Origin: Marinomonas rhizomae
GTDB taxonomy: Bacteria; Pseudomonadota; Gammaproteobacteria; Pseudomonadales; Marinomonadaceae
NCBI RefSeq assembly: GCF_024397855.1
Contig: NZ_CP073343.1
Location: 4,092,001-4,156,000, forward strand
Reading direction: 5' to 3'
DNA: 64,000 nt
A program made the translations under genes and the position numbers. Position 1 is the first letter of the stretch; each line of letters begins with the position of its first letter. Below the pieces are notes generated by a model, which saw nothing but the letters and a program-made list of their open reading frames with translations, did not search any database and was not told the DNA's origin. Of the stretch, positions 23,117 to 32,922 are shown piece after piece.

Positions 23117-23201
23117 CAGTTGGATTTTCTACTGCAAACTGGACCACGACAATCCACCAGACTATTTTGAGTCATCGGCTGGATGTGGATATAGGACTAT
23201 A

Positions 23202-23717
23202 ATGACTACAGCTTCATCTTTTGAAAAAGACGAACTATTAAAATGCGGCCACGGTGAAATGTTTGGTGCAGGCAATGCCCAACTTCCTGTCGGCAATATG
23301 CTAATGATGGATCGCATTACTCACATCTCGACCGAAGGCGGGGAACACGGCAAAGGCGAAATTATTGCTGAGCTAGATATCAATCCTGACCTATGGTTTT
23401 TTGCGTGTCACTTCCCAGGAGATCCGGTTATGCCAGGTTGCCTTGGCTTAGACGCGATGTGGCAGCTAGTAGGATTTTTTCTAGGCTGGAAAGGAAATAA
23501 AGGGCGCGGGCGCGCACTGGGTTCTGGCGAAGTGAAATTCACTGGGCAAATCCTTCCAACAGCGAAAAAAGTTACCTTCCACATTAATCTTAAGCGTGTT
23601 ATTGAGCGTAAGTTAGTGATGGGGATTGCAGACGGAAGTGTTAAAGTTGATGGTCGTGAAATTTACACAGCAAAAGACTTGCGTGTAGGCTTATTCACTT
23701 CAACTGATAACTTCTAA
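23202..23717 (+). CDS. fabA: 3-hydroxydecanoyl-ACP dehydratase/isomerase
   Basis: 171-residue hot-dog fold enzyme that dehydrates 3-hydroxydecanoyl-ACP and isomerises trans-2- to cis-3-decenoyl-ACP, the branch point of anaerobic unsaturated fatty acid synthesis. Catalytic H70 ([14 protein letters not shown]) and D84 ([10 protein letters not shown]) match the E. coli enzyme exactly in position. The frame is open back to 23055, but ATG 23202 has AGGA at the right distance and gives the family length. fabB follows after 26 bases. Confidence 0.97.
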   Translation: MTTASSFEKDELLKCGHGEMFGAGNAQLPVGNMLMMDRITHISTEGGEHGKGEIIAELDINPDLWFFACHFPGDPVMPGCLGLDAMWQLVGFFLGWKGNKGRGRALGSGEVKFTGQILPTAKKVTFHINLKRVIERKLVMGIADGSVKVDGREIYTAKDLRVGLFTSTDNF

Positions 23718-23743
23718 AGATTAAGAATGAAAGAGGCACATTT

Positions 23744-24958
23744 ATGCGTCGTGTAGTAGTAACAGGTCTTGGCATTGTCAGCTGCCTAGGCAATGACAAA
23801 GAGAGCGTTCTAAACTCCTTACGCGAAGGCCAGTCTGGTATTCGTTTCGCTGAAGATTACAAAGAACATGGCTTTCGTAGCCACGTTTGTGGTCGTATTG
23901 ATTTAGATTCAGAAAGGATTGATCGCAAAGTTCGCCGCTTCATGGGCGATGCTGCAACTTACGCTTACGTTTCTATGCAACAAGCCATTACAGATGCAGG
24001 TTTAACAGAAGACCAAGTATCCAATATTCGTACAGGCTTGGTTGCAGGATCTGGTGGCGCATCCGCTAAAAACCTTGTTGATTCCGCAGACACACTTCGA
24101 GAAAAAGGTGTGAAACGCGTTGGTCCATACCGTGTTACTCAAACTATGGGCAGTACTGTATCTGCTTGTTTGGCTACACCGTTCAAAATCAAAGGCGTTA
24201 ACTACTCAATCACCTCAGCTTGCTCTACTAGTGCTCACTGTATTGGTAACGCAATGGAATTGATCCAGCTAGGCAAACAAGACATCGTTTTTGCCGGCGG
24301 CGGCGAAGAAGAAAGCTGGACTCAAACTTGTATGTTTGATGCCATGGGCGCCCTATCTTCAAAGTACAACGACACACCTGAAAAGGCATCACGCGCTTAC
24401 GATGCAAACCGTGACGGTTTCGTTATTGCTGGCGGTGGCGGTATGCTAGTTATTGAAGAACTAGAACACGCTAAAGCTCGCGGTGCTAAAATCTACGCTG
24501 AATTAGTGGGTTACGGTGCAACGTCTGATGGCTATGACATGGTTGCTCCTTCTGGTGAAGGCGCAGTACGTTGTATGCAAATGGCAATGAGCACAATTGA
24601 TGGCGACATTGATTACATTAACACTCATGGCACAAGTACTCCTGCTGGCGACATGAAAGAGCTACAAGCAGTCAACGAAACTTTCGGCGATAAAATCCCT
24701 CTGATTAGTTCGACTAAATCTTTGTCTGGTCACTCTCTAGGAGCAGCAGGCGTTCATGAAGCAATCTACTGCTTGCTAATGATGGAAAATAATTTCATCA
24801 CCGCATCAGCAAACGTTGACGAGCTTGATGAAGCAGCAGGCAATATCCCTGTTGTCACAACTCGCAAAGATAATGCAGACTTGAACTTGATTATGTCTAA
24901 CAGTTTTGGGTTTGGCGGCACTAACGCCAGCCTAGTATTCAAAAAATACTCTGCGTAA
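23744..24958 (+). CDS. fabB: 3-oxoacyl-ACP synthase I (KAS I)
   Basis: 404-residue condensing enzyme that elongates cis-3-decenoyl-ACP toward unsaturated fatty acids. The catalytic triad is the cysteine in [11 protein letters not shown] (about 163), the histidine in [10 protein letters not shown] (about 297) and the histidine in [10 protein letters not shown] (about 332). The C-terminal [12 protein letters not shown] is typical. Second gene of fabAB; SD-like AAAGAGG before ATG. A strong terminator follows. Confidence 0.97.
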   Translation: MRRVVVTGLGIVSCLGNDKESVLNSLREGQSGIRFAEDYKEHGFRSHVCGRIDLDSERIDRKVRRFMGDAATYAYVSMQQAITDAGLTEDQVSNIRTGLVAGSGGASAKNLVDSADTLREKGVKRVGPYRVTQTMGSTVSACLATPFKIKGVNYSITSACSTSAHCIGNAMELIQLGKQDIVFAGGGEEESWTQTCMFDAMGALSSKYNDTPEKASRAYDANRDGFVIAGGGGMLVIEELEHAKARGAKIYAELVGYGATSDGYDMVAPSGEGAVRCMQMAMSTIDGDIDYINTHGTSTPAGDMKELQAVNETFGDKIPLISSTKSLSGHSLGAAGVHEAIYCLLMMENNFITASANVDELDEAAGNIPVVTTRKDNADLNLIMSNSFGFGGTNASLVFKKYSA

Positions 24959-24974
24959 ATAAAACACAAGTAAC

Positions 24975-25006
24975 AAAAAAGCCGCATCAATGATGCGGCT
25001 TTTTTA
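24975..25006. terminator. fabAB terminator
   Basis: AAAAAAGCCGCATCA-ATGATGCGGCTTTTTT type perfect hairpin with A-run and T-run. Works on both strands and separates fabB from the convergent acyltransferase gene ending at 25027. Confidence 0.9.
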
Positions 25007-25026
25007 TGGCTTTAATTTAGACTTGG

Positions 25027-25779
25027 CTAATACAGGAAATCATTTCCTTTGGGGAGTTTCGCCATTTCAGCACGCATCCAAACATCCATCTCTTCATGTA
25101 ATGCTGAGGTTTTCTTGCCTTCAGACTCGATAATAGGCCCAATAACAACACGGATAGCGCCAGGAAACTTACGCCAACGCTTACCAGGCCAAGTGTAACC
25201 AGCATTGTGTACCACAGGCAAAATAGGCACACCAGCAGATGTCGCTAACATGGCAGCGCCTTTGTTAAAGGCTTGCTCTGCATTAGGCGCGATTCGAGTG
25301 CCTTCAGGAAAAATTAGCACTGAACGGCCATCATCTAAACGCTCTTTACCCTGACTGATAATTTGCTTCAACGCATTGGTGCGCTGGGAACGGTCAATAG
25401 CAATAGGTTGAACCATGCGTAAGCCCCAACCAAAGAAAGGCACGGACAACAACTCTTTCTTCAATACCGTTGATACAGGTGCCATCAATACTTGCAGCAC
25501 ATAGGTTTCCCACTCGCTTTGGTGGTTTGCCACCAGCACAAATGGACGATTCTTATTGATATGCTCTAAACCAATAATTTCAACTTTCACACCACAAAAA
25601 ACTCGAAAGACAAACAGCAAACCTTTGTTATGCAGATTTAAAACTGGCTGACGAAAATTCTTCGGTAACAAGACAGTCGCGAAAGGCGCAAGGACACCAA
25701 ATATTATGGTGGATACCATATAGTAAATGGAAAATATTGTTGAGCCGATCCAAGATCTTGCTGACGCCCATATGCTCAT
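25027..25779 (-). CDS. plsC: 1-acyl-sn-glycerol-3-phosphate acyltransferase, PlsC family
   Basis: 250-residue membrane-associated acyltransferase; probably acylates lysophosphatidate to phosphatidate. N-terminal hydrophobic segments (about 11-38) precede the acyltransferase domain. Motif I reads NHQSEWE (H86, E91), an HX4E variant of the usual HX4D. Motif III is FPEGTR (157-162). The variant occurs in a subgroup of proteobacterial PlsC as I recall. It begins 20 bases after the upstream acyltransferase gene, so the two are likely cotranscribed. The gene name is a family-level assignment. Confidence 0.85.
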   Translation of the reverse strand: MSIWASARSWIGSTIFSIYYMVSTIIFGVLAPFATVLLPKNFRQPVLNLHNKGLLFVFRVFCGVKVEIIGLEHINKNRPFVLVANHQSEWETYVLQVLMAPVSTVLKKELLSVPFFGWGLRMVQPIAIDRSQRTNALKQIISQGKERLDDGRSVLIFPEGTRIAPNAEQAFNKGAAMLATSAGVPILPVVHNAGYTWPGKRWRKFPGAIRVVIGPIIESEGKKTSALHEEMDVWMRAEMAKLPKGNDFLY

Positions 25780-25799
25780 TGACGGCTTACTCCCTATAA

Positions 25800-26906
25800 C
25801 TATTTATTTAGATATTTTTGTTGCTGCTTCAATGGATTTGCATACATTGCCAACACGGTTTCTTTTAAACTGTCAGGGCATCGCTCAAGATAACTTGAGA
25901 ATGCACTATCCGTTGAAGGTAAACCTTGCTGTAAGGCAAGTGCTGCCTCATTGGTAGACTGAATCGCATAGTTAGAAATAATTTGTCGATCTACTTCTGC
26001 AACAAACTCTTCAGGCGTTTCAAAGCCGTCTTTTATAACATCGCCAAAAGTTACGACAACCTTACCTTTTTGACCGACAATGCCGTTTTTGATGCTGTCT
26101 ATGTCTTCAAACTCAGCTTTTTCATAATTGCCTGTTGTCGATTTTTGATGCAATTCACGCGCCTTATCAAAAGCGCACGGGTCATACTCATAAGCAATTG
26201 AAACAGGAACAATTTTCAAATTTGCCATCGCATCAGAAAAAGGCACTTTTTCTTTCTTCTGGCCCATGAAAAACATTTTTATGATCGCTGGGTCTGTTTG
26301 GTCCAAGCCATCTTTGGCACGGCCTTCCTTTTGCGCAATCCAGATATTGGCCTGATCTTTCGTTAACGACTCAGTAATATAAGCAGACAATTGACCAAAC
26401 GCCGCCATCATCTCTCGAATACCATTCGCAGAACGCTTCACAATAAAGCTTTTATTAAGACGCATAAGGTCGGACACAAAAGGACGGCGCAACAGGTTAT
26501 CACCGATAGCGATGCGCACCGTGTTCAGTCCAGCTAAGTACAAGCCATAGTTGACAAAAGCCGGATCCATAGCGATGTCTCTGTGATTTGACAAGAATAA
26601 ATAGCCCACGCCTTTCTCTAGCTTTTCAATCCCCCGATATTCGACATTCGTCGTCGTGGTTTTTATCATGCGTTCCATGTAACTCGCGACGCGCATTTGA
26701 AACTCATGAACATTCGAAATATTACCAATCTGGCGTTTTAGCGCCAACTTGACACATAATGCCAATGGCGCTTTCAAAAACTTAGGCCATTGGGCAAAGC
26801 GAAAACCAATAATTGTATTAATAAAATCTGGCATTTCGACCAGGTTATTCAACACCTCGGCGACCTCATCGTCGTTGTAAGGGCGTATATCGTGAAACTG
26901 ATCCAT
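25800..26906 (-). CDS. Glycerolipid acyltransferase-like protein
   Basis: 368 residues with a PlsB/PlsC-type acyltransferase core. The presumed active site NHRDIAMD (H108, D114) has five residues between His and Asp instead of four; alternatively D110 may serve. A further motif IAQKEGRAKDG resembles the FPEGTRS block. No clear transmembrane segment beyond about 102-120 is seen. Substrate not known; likely acyl transfer in phospholipid or other lipid synthesis. It is first of a pair with the PlsC gene, and the two make a small lipid-acylation unit near fabAB. Confidence 0.75.
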   Translation of the reverse strand: MDQFHDIRPYNDDEVAEVLNNLVEMPDFINTIIGFRFAQWPKFLKAPLALCVKLALKRQIGNISNVHEFQMRVASYMERMIKTTTTNVEYRGIEKLEKGVGYLFLSNHRDIAMDPAFVNYGLYLAGLNTVRIAIGDNLLRRPFVSDLMRLNKSFIVKRSANGIREMMAAFGQLSAYITESLTKDQANIWIAQKEGRAKDGLDQTDPAIIKMFFMGQKKEKVPFSDAMANLKIVPVSIAYEYDPCAFDKARELHQKSTTGNYEKAEFEDIDSIKNGIVGQKGKVVVTFGDVIKDGFETPEEFVAEVDRQIISNYAIQSTNEAALALQQGLPSTDSAFSSYLERCPDSLKETVLAMYANPLKQQQKYLNK

Positions 26907-26949
26907 TTAATTTTCCGTCAGTAAGACTGTTTTGTTATTTGTTTTAAAT

Positions 26950-26995
26950 GAGGCCTTTGCACGATAATGCACTCGTCATTTCGTACAAAGGTCTC
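26950..26995. terminator. Probable terminator after the M16 peptidase gene
   Basis: Inverted repeat GAGGCCTTTGCACGA...TCGTACAAAGGTCTC with a 16-base loop, 8 bases beyond the stop at 27003. The following T-run on the minus strand is weak (ATTTAAAAC), so efficiency is uncertain. Confidence 0.55.
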
Positions 26996-27002
26996 AGTAT
27001 TT

Positions 27003-29924
27003 TTATAGGGTCTGAATATCAAACCCAAGCGTTTCTAGCTCCGCGCGCTTGGACGTGGATGTAACCACAGCGACATTTTCATTTTCTTTGGTTAAATAGG
27101 TTTTCGTTACCTGCTTCAACTGCTCAAGCGTCACTGCTAATATCTTCGCTCGGAAGGCTTCTCTATAGGCTAGGCTACGACCATGTAAGTGTACATAGAA
27201 ATCACTTTGCGCTTCACCTGCTGGCGAGCTTGGTTTATCCATCGAACCAATCACTCCTAAAATAGCTTCTTCAAGCGCATCTTCAGAGTGTGCTTCATTT
27301 AGCATCCATTCAATCGAAGCATCAAAGTCCGACAGGGTTTCTGTCAAACGAGGATCACGATAAGAATAGAAGCGGAATGATCCAGTACTGCCATCAAAGG
27401 TTGCGCCGCCACCGTAAGCCCCACCTTGCTCGCGAATCACGCGATGCAGGAAACCGTTACGTAAGAAACCACCTAACACGGTCAACGCTGCCACATCTGG
27501 GTGTTCGCCAAACGCCGTACGAAAGGCTTTACTGCAAAAGCTCACCTGAGTTGATGTCAACCAAGCAACATTCACTTTCGCGTCAACCGGCGCCATAGAG
27601 AATTTAGTCTGCGCGCTACCTGTCGGCAAGCCAGCAAACACAGACTGAACCTCGCTCAATAGATTTGCTTCATGCTGAGGCTCTGCGACCAGTAAAAGCT
27701 GCTTGTTCGCTTGCAATAGTTTTTCATGTAAACGTTTGAAGACTGCCAAGACATTATCAATAGTCTTACTGTCTGCTTTCATTGCATCATCTAATGCAAT
27801 CGCAGAACGAATACCTGACATACCGCTCCAGTTTTCTTGTTGCGCAGCCAAACCAGAAATTGCACTAGACGCTGCCGTCATCGCCAGAGAGTGACCCTGA
27901 CCAGTAATGGACTGTTCACGACGGGCACGACGATGGGCCACCAGCTCTTTCACGCGGCTTGCTTCGTCAAAACGTACATTAAGCATAGTATCTTTCAACA
28001 ATTCGCTCATGGCTTTAACATTTGGCACCAAGGCTTTCGATGACAAAATAAAGTAGCCATTTAGCTCTTGGCGATCTTCAATCGTTGCACGAATAGAATT
28101 TGAAGCTCCTAATCCGCCACAAACTTGAGCTTGCCGCTCCTGAACAGTAAGGTAATCCTCTGCACCAATACCAAACTCAGTCATCATTGAAGAAAATAAC
28201 GGCAAATATTCCGTCTCTTCTTCATCCAACTCAGGCAAATCAATGACTAACTGCTGGTAAACCAAACCATTCGTACCTTGCGGGTAGAAAGTAATTGGTA
28301 AATCACCTGCTACCTTTTCATTGTCATATTCTGGCAAACGCGCAGGCACATCTTCTAAGCCAACTTTCGGCAAAATACTCATGTCGTCCACTTGGGATTG
28401 ACGAGCTTTCAATGCCGCGCTGCGAGCTATAATTTGCTGCTTATCAGCATCAGACAACGCGGCTTTGATCTGACTTAGACGATCTTTTTCTGCCTGATTT
28501 CGACGCGTTTCAAGAGCATCATCAGGGCTTAATGTGATCGTGACTCGGTGTGCATTGCTCAACAACAAGCTTTTAATCAAGTTCGGAATATATTGTTGAT
28601 CCTGAACTTTCTCGCGCATTGCATTAATAACAGGATCAAGATCAAGCTGAGCAATCACATCTCCGGCATGAACCGCTGTCGACAAACCAGCCAAAATGAG
28701 CTGTAAACCATAAGGATAACTACCGCCACCAACTTCACGCTGGCTCAATTCTAATTGATGCAACATGGCATCAACCATATCTTGAGGTACCCCTTTTTCA
28801 GCAATACTTTCCAAGGTCGACAATACCAAGGCTTCAACCTTAGGGGCATCCTCTCGTTTCACGCCTTCCAATCCGCACATGAAGCTCATTTCTTTGTTAC
28901 TGTCTTCAAGACCACATAGTGGGGATGGTGCACGGCCAAGGTCGCTATTCTCTAAGACTCGCATCAAAGGTGACGCACTGTTGTCCAGCAAGACACTAGA
29001 CAATAACTGCGCCTCGAACTGTTGGTTTAGATCTGTACTTTCACCCAACAACCAACCAACCACAACATGGCTGCCATCTTCCTTTACTTCATCTGCTGCG
29101 TAACCTTCTTCTACTCGCACTGGTGAGAAGTAACGCTTCGCGTTCGGCACACTCACTTGCTCTTCCAAGCGCTCAAATCGATTTAGAACCTTATCTTCAA
29201 ATTCGGCTTGTAGTGTTTCTGCAGGAATATCGCCAAACGTCATGAATACCGCATTGGAAGGATGATAATGCGTGCGGTAAAACGCCAAAAGATCTTGATA
29301 AGACAAATCAGGAATATCCGCTGGCTCGCCACCGGAGTTGAAATGATAAGTATTATTCGGAAACAAATATTTAGTTAGCGTTTGCCATAATACCGACGTC
29401 GTTGAGCTCATCGCACCTTTCATTTCATTGAACACAACACCTTTGAATGTCAATTCTGACTCGGCGTTATCTGGCTCAGCGAATTCTAAGCGATGACCTT
29501 CTTGGGAGAAATCCAATTCATCTAAACGAGAAAAGAACACCGCATCCAGATACACACCCAATAGGTTATGGAAGTCTTTCTTGTTTTTACTGGCAAATGG
29601 GTAAGCCGTCCAATCAGAGGAGGTAAACGCGTTCATAAAAGTATTCAACGAACGGCGAATCATCATGAAAAAAGGATCGCGTACAGGAAAACGCTCAGAA
29701 CCACACAATACGGTGTGTTCAAGAATGTGAGCGACGCCACAAGAATCCGTTGGAACGGTTTTTAAACCAACTAAGAAGACATTTTCGTCATTCTCAGACG
29801 CGATATGAAAATGTTTAGCGCCCGTGACAGTGTGCTCAAACTCTTGAACGGTAACATTCAGAGCATCGATAAATTCACTGCGAAGAAACGTAAACGCAGG
29901 ATGGTGCGCGGTGCTATTTGCCAT
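27003..29924 (-). CDS. M16C family zinc metallopeptidase (presequence-protease-like)
   Basis: 973 residues with the inverted zinc motif HILEH (66-70) in GVAHILEHTVLCGSE. The distal glutamate lies in FNEMKGAMSS, and FTSSDWTAYPFA is typical of the PreP/insulinase M16C group. Two homologous halves form a clam-shell that degrades peptides; organellar PreP clears targeting peptides, while bacterial members probably recycle peptides. No signal peptide, so cytoplasmic. It is transcribed alone, followed by a hairpin. Confidence 0.92.
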   Translation of the reverse strand: MANSTAHHPAFTFLRSEFIDALNVTVQEFEHTVTGAKHFHIASENDENVFLVGLKTVPTDSCGVAHILEHTVLCGSERFPVRDPFFMMIRRSLNTFMNAFTSSDWTAYPFASKNKKDFHNLLGVYLDAVFFSRLDELDFSQEGHRLEFAEPDNAESELTFKGVVFNEMKGAMSSTTSVLWQTLTKYLFPNNTYHFNSGGEPADIPDLSYQDLLAFYRTHYHPSNAVFMTFGDIPAETLQAEFEDKVLNRFERLEEQVSVPNAKRYFSPVRVEEGYAADEVKEDGSHVVVGWLLGESTDLNQQFEAQLLSSVLLDNSASPLMRVLENSDLGRAPSPLCGLEDSNKEMSFMCGLEGVKREDAPKVEALVLSTLESIAEKGVPQDMVDAMLHQLELSQREVGGGSYPYGLQLILAGLSTAVHAGDVIAQLDLDPVINAMREKVQDQQYIPNLIKSLLLSNAHRVTITLSPDDALETRRNQAEKDRLSQIKAALSDADKQQIIARSAALKARQSQVDDMSILPKVGLEDVPARLPEYDNEKVAGDLPITFYPQGTNGLVYQQLVIDLPELDEEETEYLPLFSSMMTEFGIGAEDYLTVQERQAQVCGGLGASNSIRATIEDRQELNGYFILSSKALVPNVKAMSELLKDTMLNVRFDEASRVKELVAHRRARREQSITGQGHSLAMTAASSAISGLAAQQENWSGMSGIRSAIALDDAMKADSKTIDNVLAVFKRLHEKLLQANKQLLLVAEPQHEANLLSEVQSVFAGLPTGSAQTKFSMAPVDAKVNVAWLTSTQVSFCSKAFRTAFGEHPDVAALTVLGGFLRNGFLHRVIREQGGAYGGGATFDGSTGSFRFYSYRDPRLTETLSDFDASIEWMLNEAHSEDALEEAILGVIGSMDKPSSPAGEAQSDFYVHLHGRSLAYREAFRAKILAVTLEQLKQVTKTYLTKENENVAVVTSTSKRAELETLGFDIQTL

Positions 29925-30090
29925 TCTCTACCTCGATAAAATTAGAATACGATAATTACAATGTTTTGGGGCAGCTTGGAGACATTCAAGACAGCATAAG
30001 TCCAAGACAGCAAAGTGGCGGGATTATAGCAAAAACATGGCTTTTACTGCACGAACTAACGTGATTCCACATGTAAGGCGACACCGCACT

Positions 30091-30672
30091 CTAACGCTTC
30101 TGATGTTTTTCCCAGTCATCCAAGCGTGCTTTTTCCGTCTTTTTGAACAACACATACACAGCCCCCAAACCACCATGATGTCTTTGCGCACTATGAAACG
30201 CCATAACAGCGTCCAACTCTCTCAACCATTTATTAATATGACTTTTAATCATGGCTTGGCTGTCCGGATCAGGCGTACGATCACCTTTGCCATGCACAAT
30301 AATAGCAACGCGAATGTCATTACGCATGCAATCATCAGCAAATTGATATACCTGCTCCCGCGCCTGAGCCACGGTATGGCGATGCAAATCTAAGCGTGCC
30401 TCTATGCCATACTTGCCCTGCCTAAGACGTTTAAATACGCCATCTTGCACACCTGAACGCTTATATTCCAACACATCATTGGGCTCGACCTTTTCCACAT
30501 AGTCTTGTGACAAATGATTCCTGTCCGCCTCTTTAGCGATCAGCGCCGCCTTTTGGCGAGCGGAAAAGTCAACCTGAGGGCCTTTCTTGCCCAGATACAC
30601 TTCGCTTTTTTTAAGTGGCTTAATACCCGCCACCTCTTGCGCGAACAAAGACGTTTCATCTTCGTCGTTCAC
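30091..30672 (-). CDS. Smr-domain protein (putative nuclease)
   Basis: 193 residues. The C-terminal Smr domain (about 92-180) has LDLHRHT (94-100) and HGKG (127-130), the two signature motifs of the MutS2/SmrA/SmrB fold. The N-terminal part (LFAQEVAGIKPLKKSE) resembles the E. coli YdaL/SmrA and YfcN/SmrB group, whose members cleave nucleic acid; SmrB acts on mRNA at collided ribosomes. Which of the two this is cannot be settled here. Confidence 0.88.
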   Translation of the reverse strand: MNDEDETSLFAQEVAGIKPLKKSEVYLGKKGPQVDFSARQKAALIAKEADRNHLSQDYVEKVEPNDVLEYKRSGVQDGVFKRLRQGKYGIEARLDLHRHTVAQAREQVYQFADDCMRNDIRVAIIVHGKGDRTPDPDSQAMIKSHINKWLRELDAVMAFHSAQRHHGGLGAVYVLFKKTEKARLDDWEKHQKR

Positions 30673-30723
30673 AACTTTATCCTCTTTGATTAACTTAGCT
30701 TGTTTAACACACCACTATAGAAC

Positions 30724-30752
30724 AATAAAGGCCCCTAAAAGGAGCCTTTATT
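30724..30752. terminator. Probable ssb terminator
   Basis: AATAAAGGCCCCT-AAAA-GGAGCCTTTATT hairpin between ssb (ending 30781) and the Smr gene. One mismatch in the stem. On the minus strand it is followed by CTTTATTGTTCT. Confidence 0.65.
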
Positions 30753-30780
30753 ACTTTAATGGTCGTAAAACATGTCAGTT

Positions 30781-31524
30781 TTAAAACGGAATATCATCAT
30801 CAAAGTCATCAAAGTTTGGCGCTTGCTGAGGTTTTGGCTCAGGCGCTGGTGCGCGTTGAGGCGCAGGCTGTGGAGCACGTTGTTGCGGCGCGGCTTGAGC
30901 AGGAGCTTGCTGTGGAGCATTCCCCCAGCTACCAAAAGACTGTGGCGCTGCTTGTTGTGGAGCCGCCTGCTGCGGTGCAGCTTGCTGTGGCGCTTGGCCA
31001 TAACCGCCACCTTGAGGCTGATTAAAACCGCCTTGAGGTGCATGCTGCTGTGGAGCCTGTTGCGCTGGTGCTTGGCCATATCCACCTTGTTGAGGAGCAG
31101 ACTGTTGAGGTGCATTGCCGTAACCGCCACCACCTTGCATAGAGTCATAACCACCACTTTGCTGTCCAGAGTTATCGCCACGTCCGTCAAGCAATTGCAT
31201 TTCGTTGGCTACGATTTCAGTTGTGTAGCGCTTAATGCCGTCTTTTTCCCACTCACGAGTTCGCAATGAACCTTCTACGTAGACTTTAGAGCCTTTCTTA
31301 ATAAAGTCGCCTGCGATTTGACCAAGGCGGAAATTACCACGATCCATGAAGGCAACACGGTGCCATTCCGTACGCTCTTGCATTTGACCAGTTTGCTTGT
31401 CGCGCCAGCTTTCTGTTGTCGCTAAGTTAACGTTTGCAACCGCTGCGCCAGATGGCATGAAACGCACTTCGGCATCGTTGCCCGCGTTTCCGATCAAGAT
31501 TACTTTGTTTATTCCACGTGCCAT
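30781..31524 (-). CDS. ssb: Single-stranded DNA-binding protein
   Basis: 247 residues from ATG 31524 (GGAGAAG upstream; the frame extends five codons further). The N-terminal OB fold begins [15 protein letters not shown] and includes [12 protein letters not shown] long, low-complexity Gln/Pro/Ala/Gly linker (about 115-235, with repeated APQQ units) follows. The acidic tip DFDDDDIPF is the partner-binding C-terminus. E. coli SSB is 178 residues; the difference is all in the linker. Located 39 bases after an MFS gene, the same order as in Pseudomonas. Confidence 0.97.
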   Translation of the reverse strand: MARGINKVILIGNAGNDAEVRFMPSGAAVANVNLATTESWRDKQTGQMQERTEWHRVAFMDRGNFRLGQIAGDFIKKGSKVYVEGSLRTREWEKDGIKRYTTEIVANEMQLLDGRGDNSGQQSGGYDSMQGGGGYGNAPQQSAPQQGGYGQAPAQQAPQQHAPQGGFNQPQGGGYGQAPQQAAPQQAAPQQAAPQSFGSWGNAPQQAPAQAAPQQRAPQPAPQRAPAPEPKPQQAPNFDDFDDDIPF

Positions 31525-31563
31525 GACGTTCTTCTCCAACTAAAAGATAGAATAGTGTTTTAC

Positions 31564-32922
31564 TTAAAGACGCACTTGCGGCGCTAAACGCACCAGAGCA
31601 TCTTTATCTAATATTTTTTTATCGATCTTCAGATAAGCCGTTTGCTCATCTTTAAAAATTTGCATACCTTCCACTCCTTGGATTTGCTCAAGTTGATCTG
31701 CCAACCTAGTTACTTCTTCATCAGTCATATTGGGCAGGCTAAACGCCAAACTACTTAACGAACGAGGCGCTGGCTGGATAGCACAAACAAGTGACCATGC
31801 CAAAAACACCACGCCGACAACCCAAAAGACACCGCTGTTTGCATGATGTTGCAGCAACCAACCGCCGCCAACACCACCCAAAAAAGATCCCATAAATTGA
31901 TGGGTAGAGAACACACCCATTGCTGTACCACGATAACCCACAGGCGCCAACTTACTTATAAGAGACGGCAGTACAGCTTCTAGTGAGTTGAAGCCAACAA
32001 AATAGACCCACAACAATACCCCAAATACCCAAAGGTACGGAGCCCATTGCAGCAATATTGAGCTTAAACCTAACAAAACCATCACGGCGATTAACACGCC
32101 TTTTGTCTTGCCTTTTGACTCAGCAATAATCACTAATGGTAGCATACCTGCGAAAGCAAAACTCATGATCGCTAAGTAAAGCCAGCTATGCTCTGACAAG
32201 GGTAAATCAAATTGCTGAATCAACAAATTTGGCACAGTGACAAACAACGCCGTTAGGCTTGCATGCAACAATAAAACACTGACATTAAGGAACCGCAGTT
32301 TCGAGTCTTTCAGCACCAAACCAAGAGCCTTAAGGCTCGGGGTCGTATCACGTTTAAAGGTGTGCTGGACAATATTCGGCACAGCAAAAATGATCAAGAG
32401 TATGCCCAGTAAAGATAATGCAAAAGACAAATAAAACAGTCCCGAAAGACCAATTAAAGCAAAAATCCAAGGCCCTAGTACCAAAGACAACATAAACGAG
32501 GCGCCAATACTAATACCAACAATCGCCATGGCTTTAGTGCGGTTTTGCTCTCTTGTGACGTCACTCAATAACGCCATCAAGGTACTGGCAATAGCACCAG
32601 CACCCTGAATTGCTCGACCGACAATCAAGGTATTGATATCAGTGGCATTAGCACAGATCAAACTCCCTACAGCAAACAGCAACAGTCCGATCACAATGAC
32701 ACGTTTACGGCCAATTTTATCCGACCACATGCCCATCGGAATCTGCAAGCTCGCTTGAGTCAGGCCATAGATACCGATCGCTGTACCAATTAACGCGGCA
32801 TCAGCCCCAGTCAGCCCATCAGCTGCCACACTAATGACGGGCATAATAAGAAACAAGCCCAACATTCTGAATAAATAGATCAGTGCTAAAGCAAGAACTG
32901 AACGACGTTCAAGTAGATCCAT
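31564..32922 (-). CDS. MFS transporter, YajR-like with C-terminal cytosolic domain
   Basis: 452-residue major facilitator with 12 predicted membrane segments (MLGLFLIMPVISVAADG at the start; motif A GMWSDKIGRKRVI after TM2). The last 65 residues or so (from NMTDEEVTRLADQLEQIQG) form a soluble ferredoxin-like domain comparable to the YAM domain of E. coli YajR. Substrate unknown. It starts with ATG 32922 but has no Shine-Dalgarno sequence; see findings. Divergent from uvrA, upstream of ssb. Confidence 0.88.
   Translation of the reverse strand: MDLLERRSVLALALIYLFRMLGLFLIMPVISVAADGLTGADAALIGTAIGIYGLTQASLQIPMGMWSDKIGRKRVIVIGLLLFAVGSLICANATDINTLIVGRAIQGAGAIASTLMALLSDVTREQNRTKAMAIVGISIGASFMLSLVLGPWIFALIGLSGLFYLSFALSLLGILLIIFAVPNIVQHTFKRDTTPSLKALGLVLKDSKLRFLNVSVLLLHASLTALFVTVPNLLIQQFDLPLSEHSWLYLAIMSFAFAGMLPLVIIAESKGKTKGVLIAVMVLLGLSSILLQWAPYLWVFGVLLWVYFVGFNSLEAVLPSLISKLAPVGYRGTAMGVFSTHQFMGSFLGGVGGGWLLQHHANSGVFWVVGVVFLAWSLVCAIQPAPRSLSSLAFSLPNMTDEEVTRLADQLEQIQGVEGMQIFKDEQTAYLKIDKKILDKDALVRLAPQVRL

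Noticed and set aside
23055..23201. 49-residue N-terminal extension of fabA
   Set aside because: It would run through the promoter; ATG 23202 has AGGA and gives H70/D84 numbering identical to E. coli.
30772..31269. 165-codon plus-strand frame opposite ssb
   Set aside because: It mirrors the repetitive Gln/Pro/Ala linker of ssb and is made mostly of Leu, Arg and Trp; no ribosome binding site.
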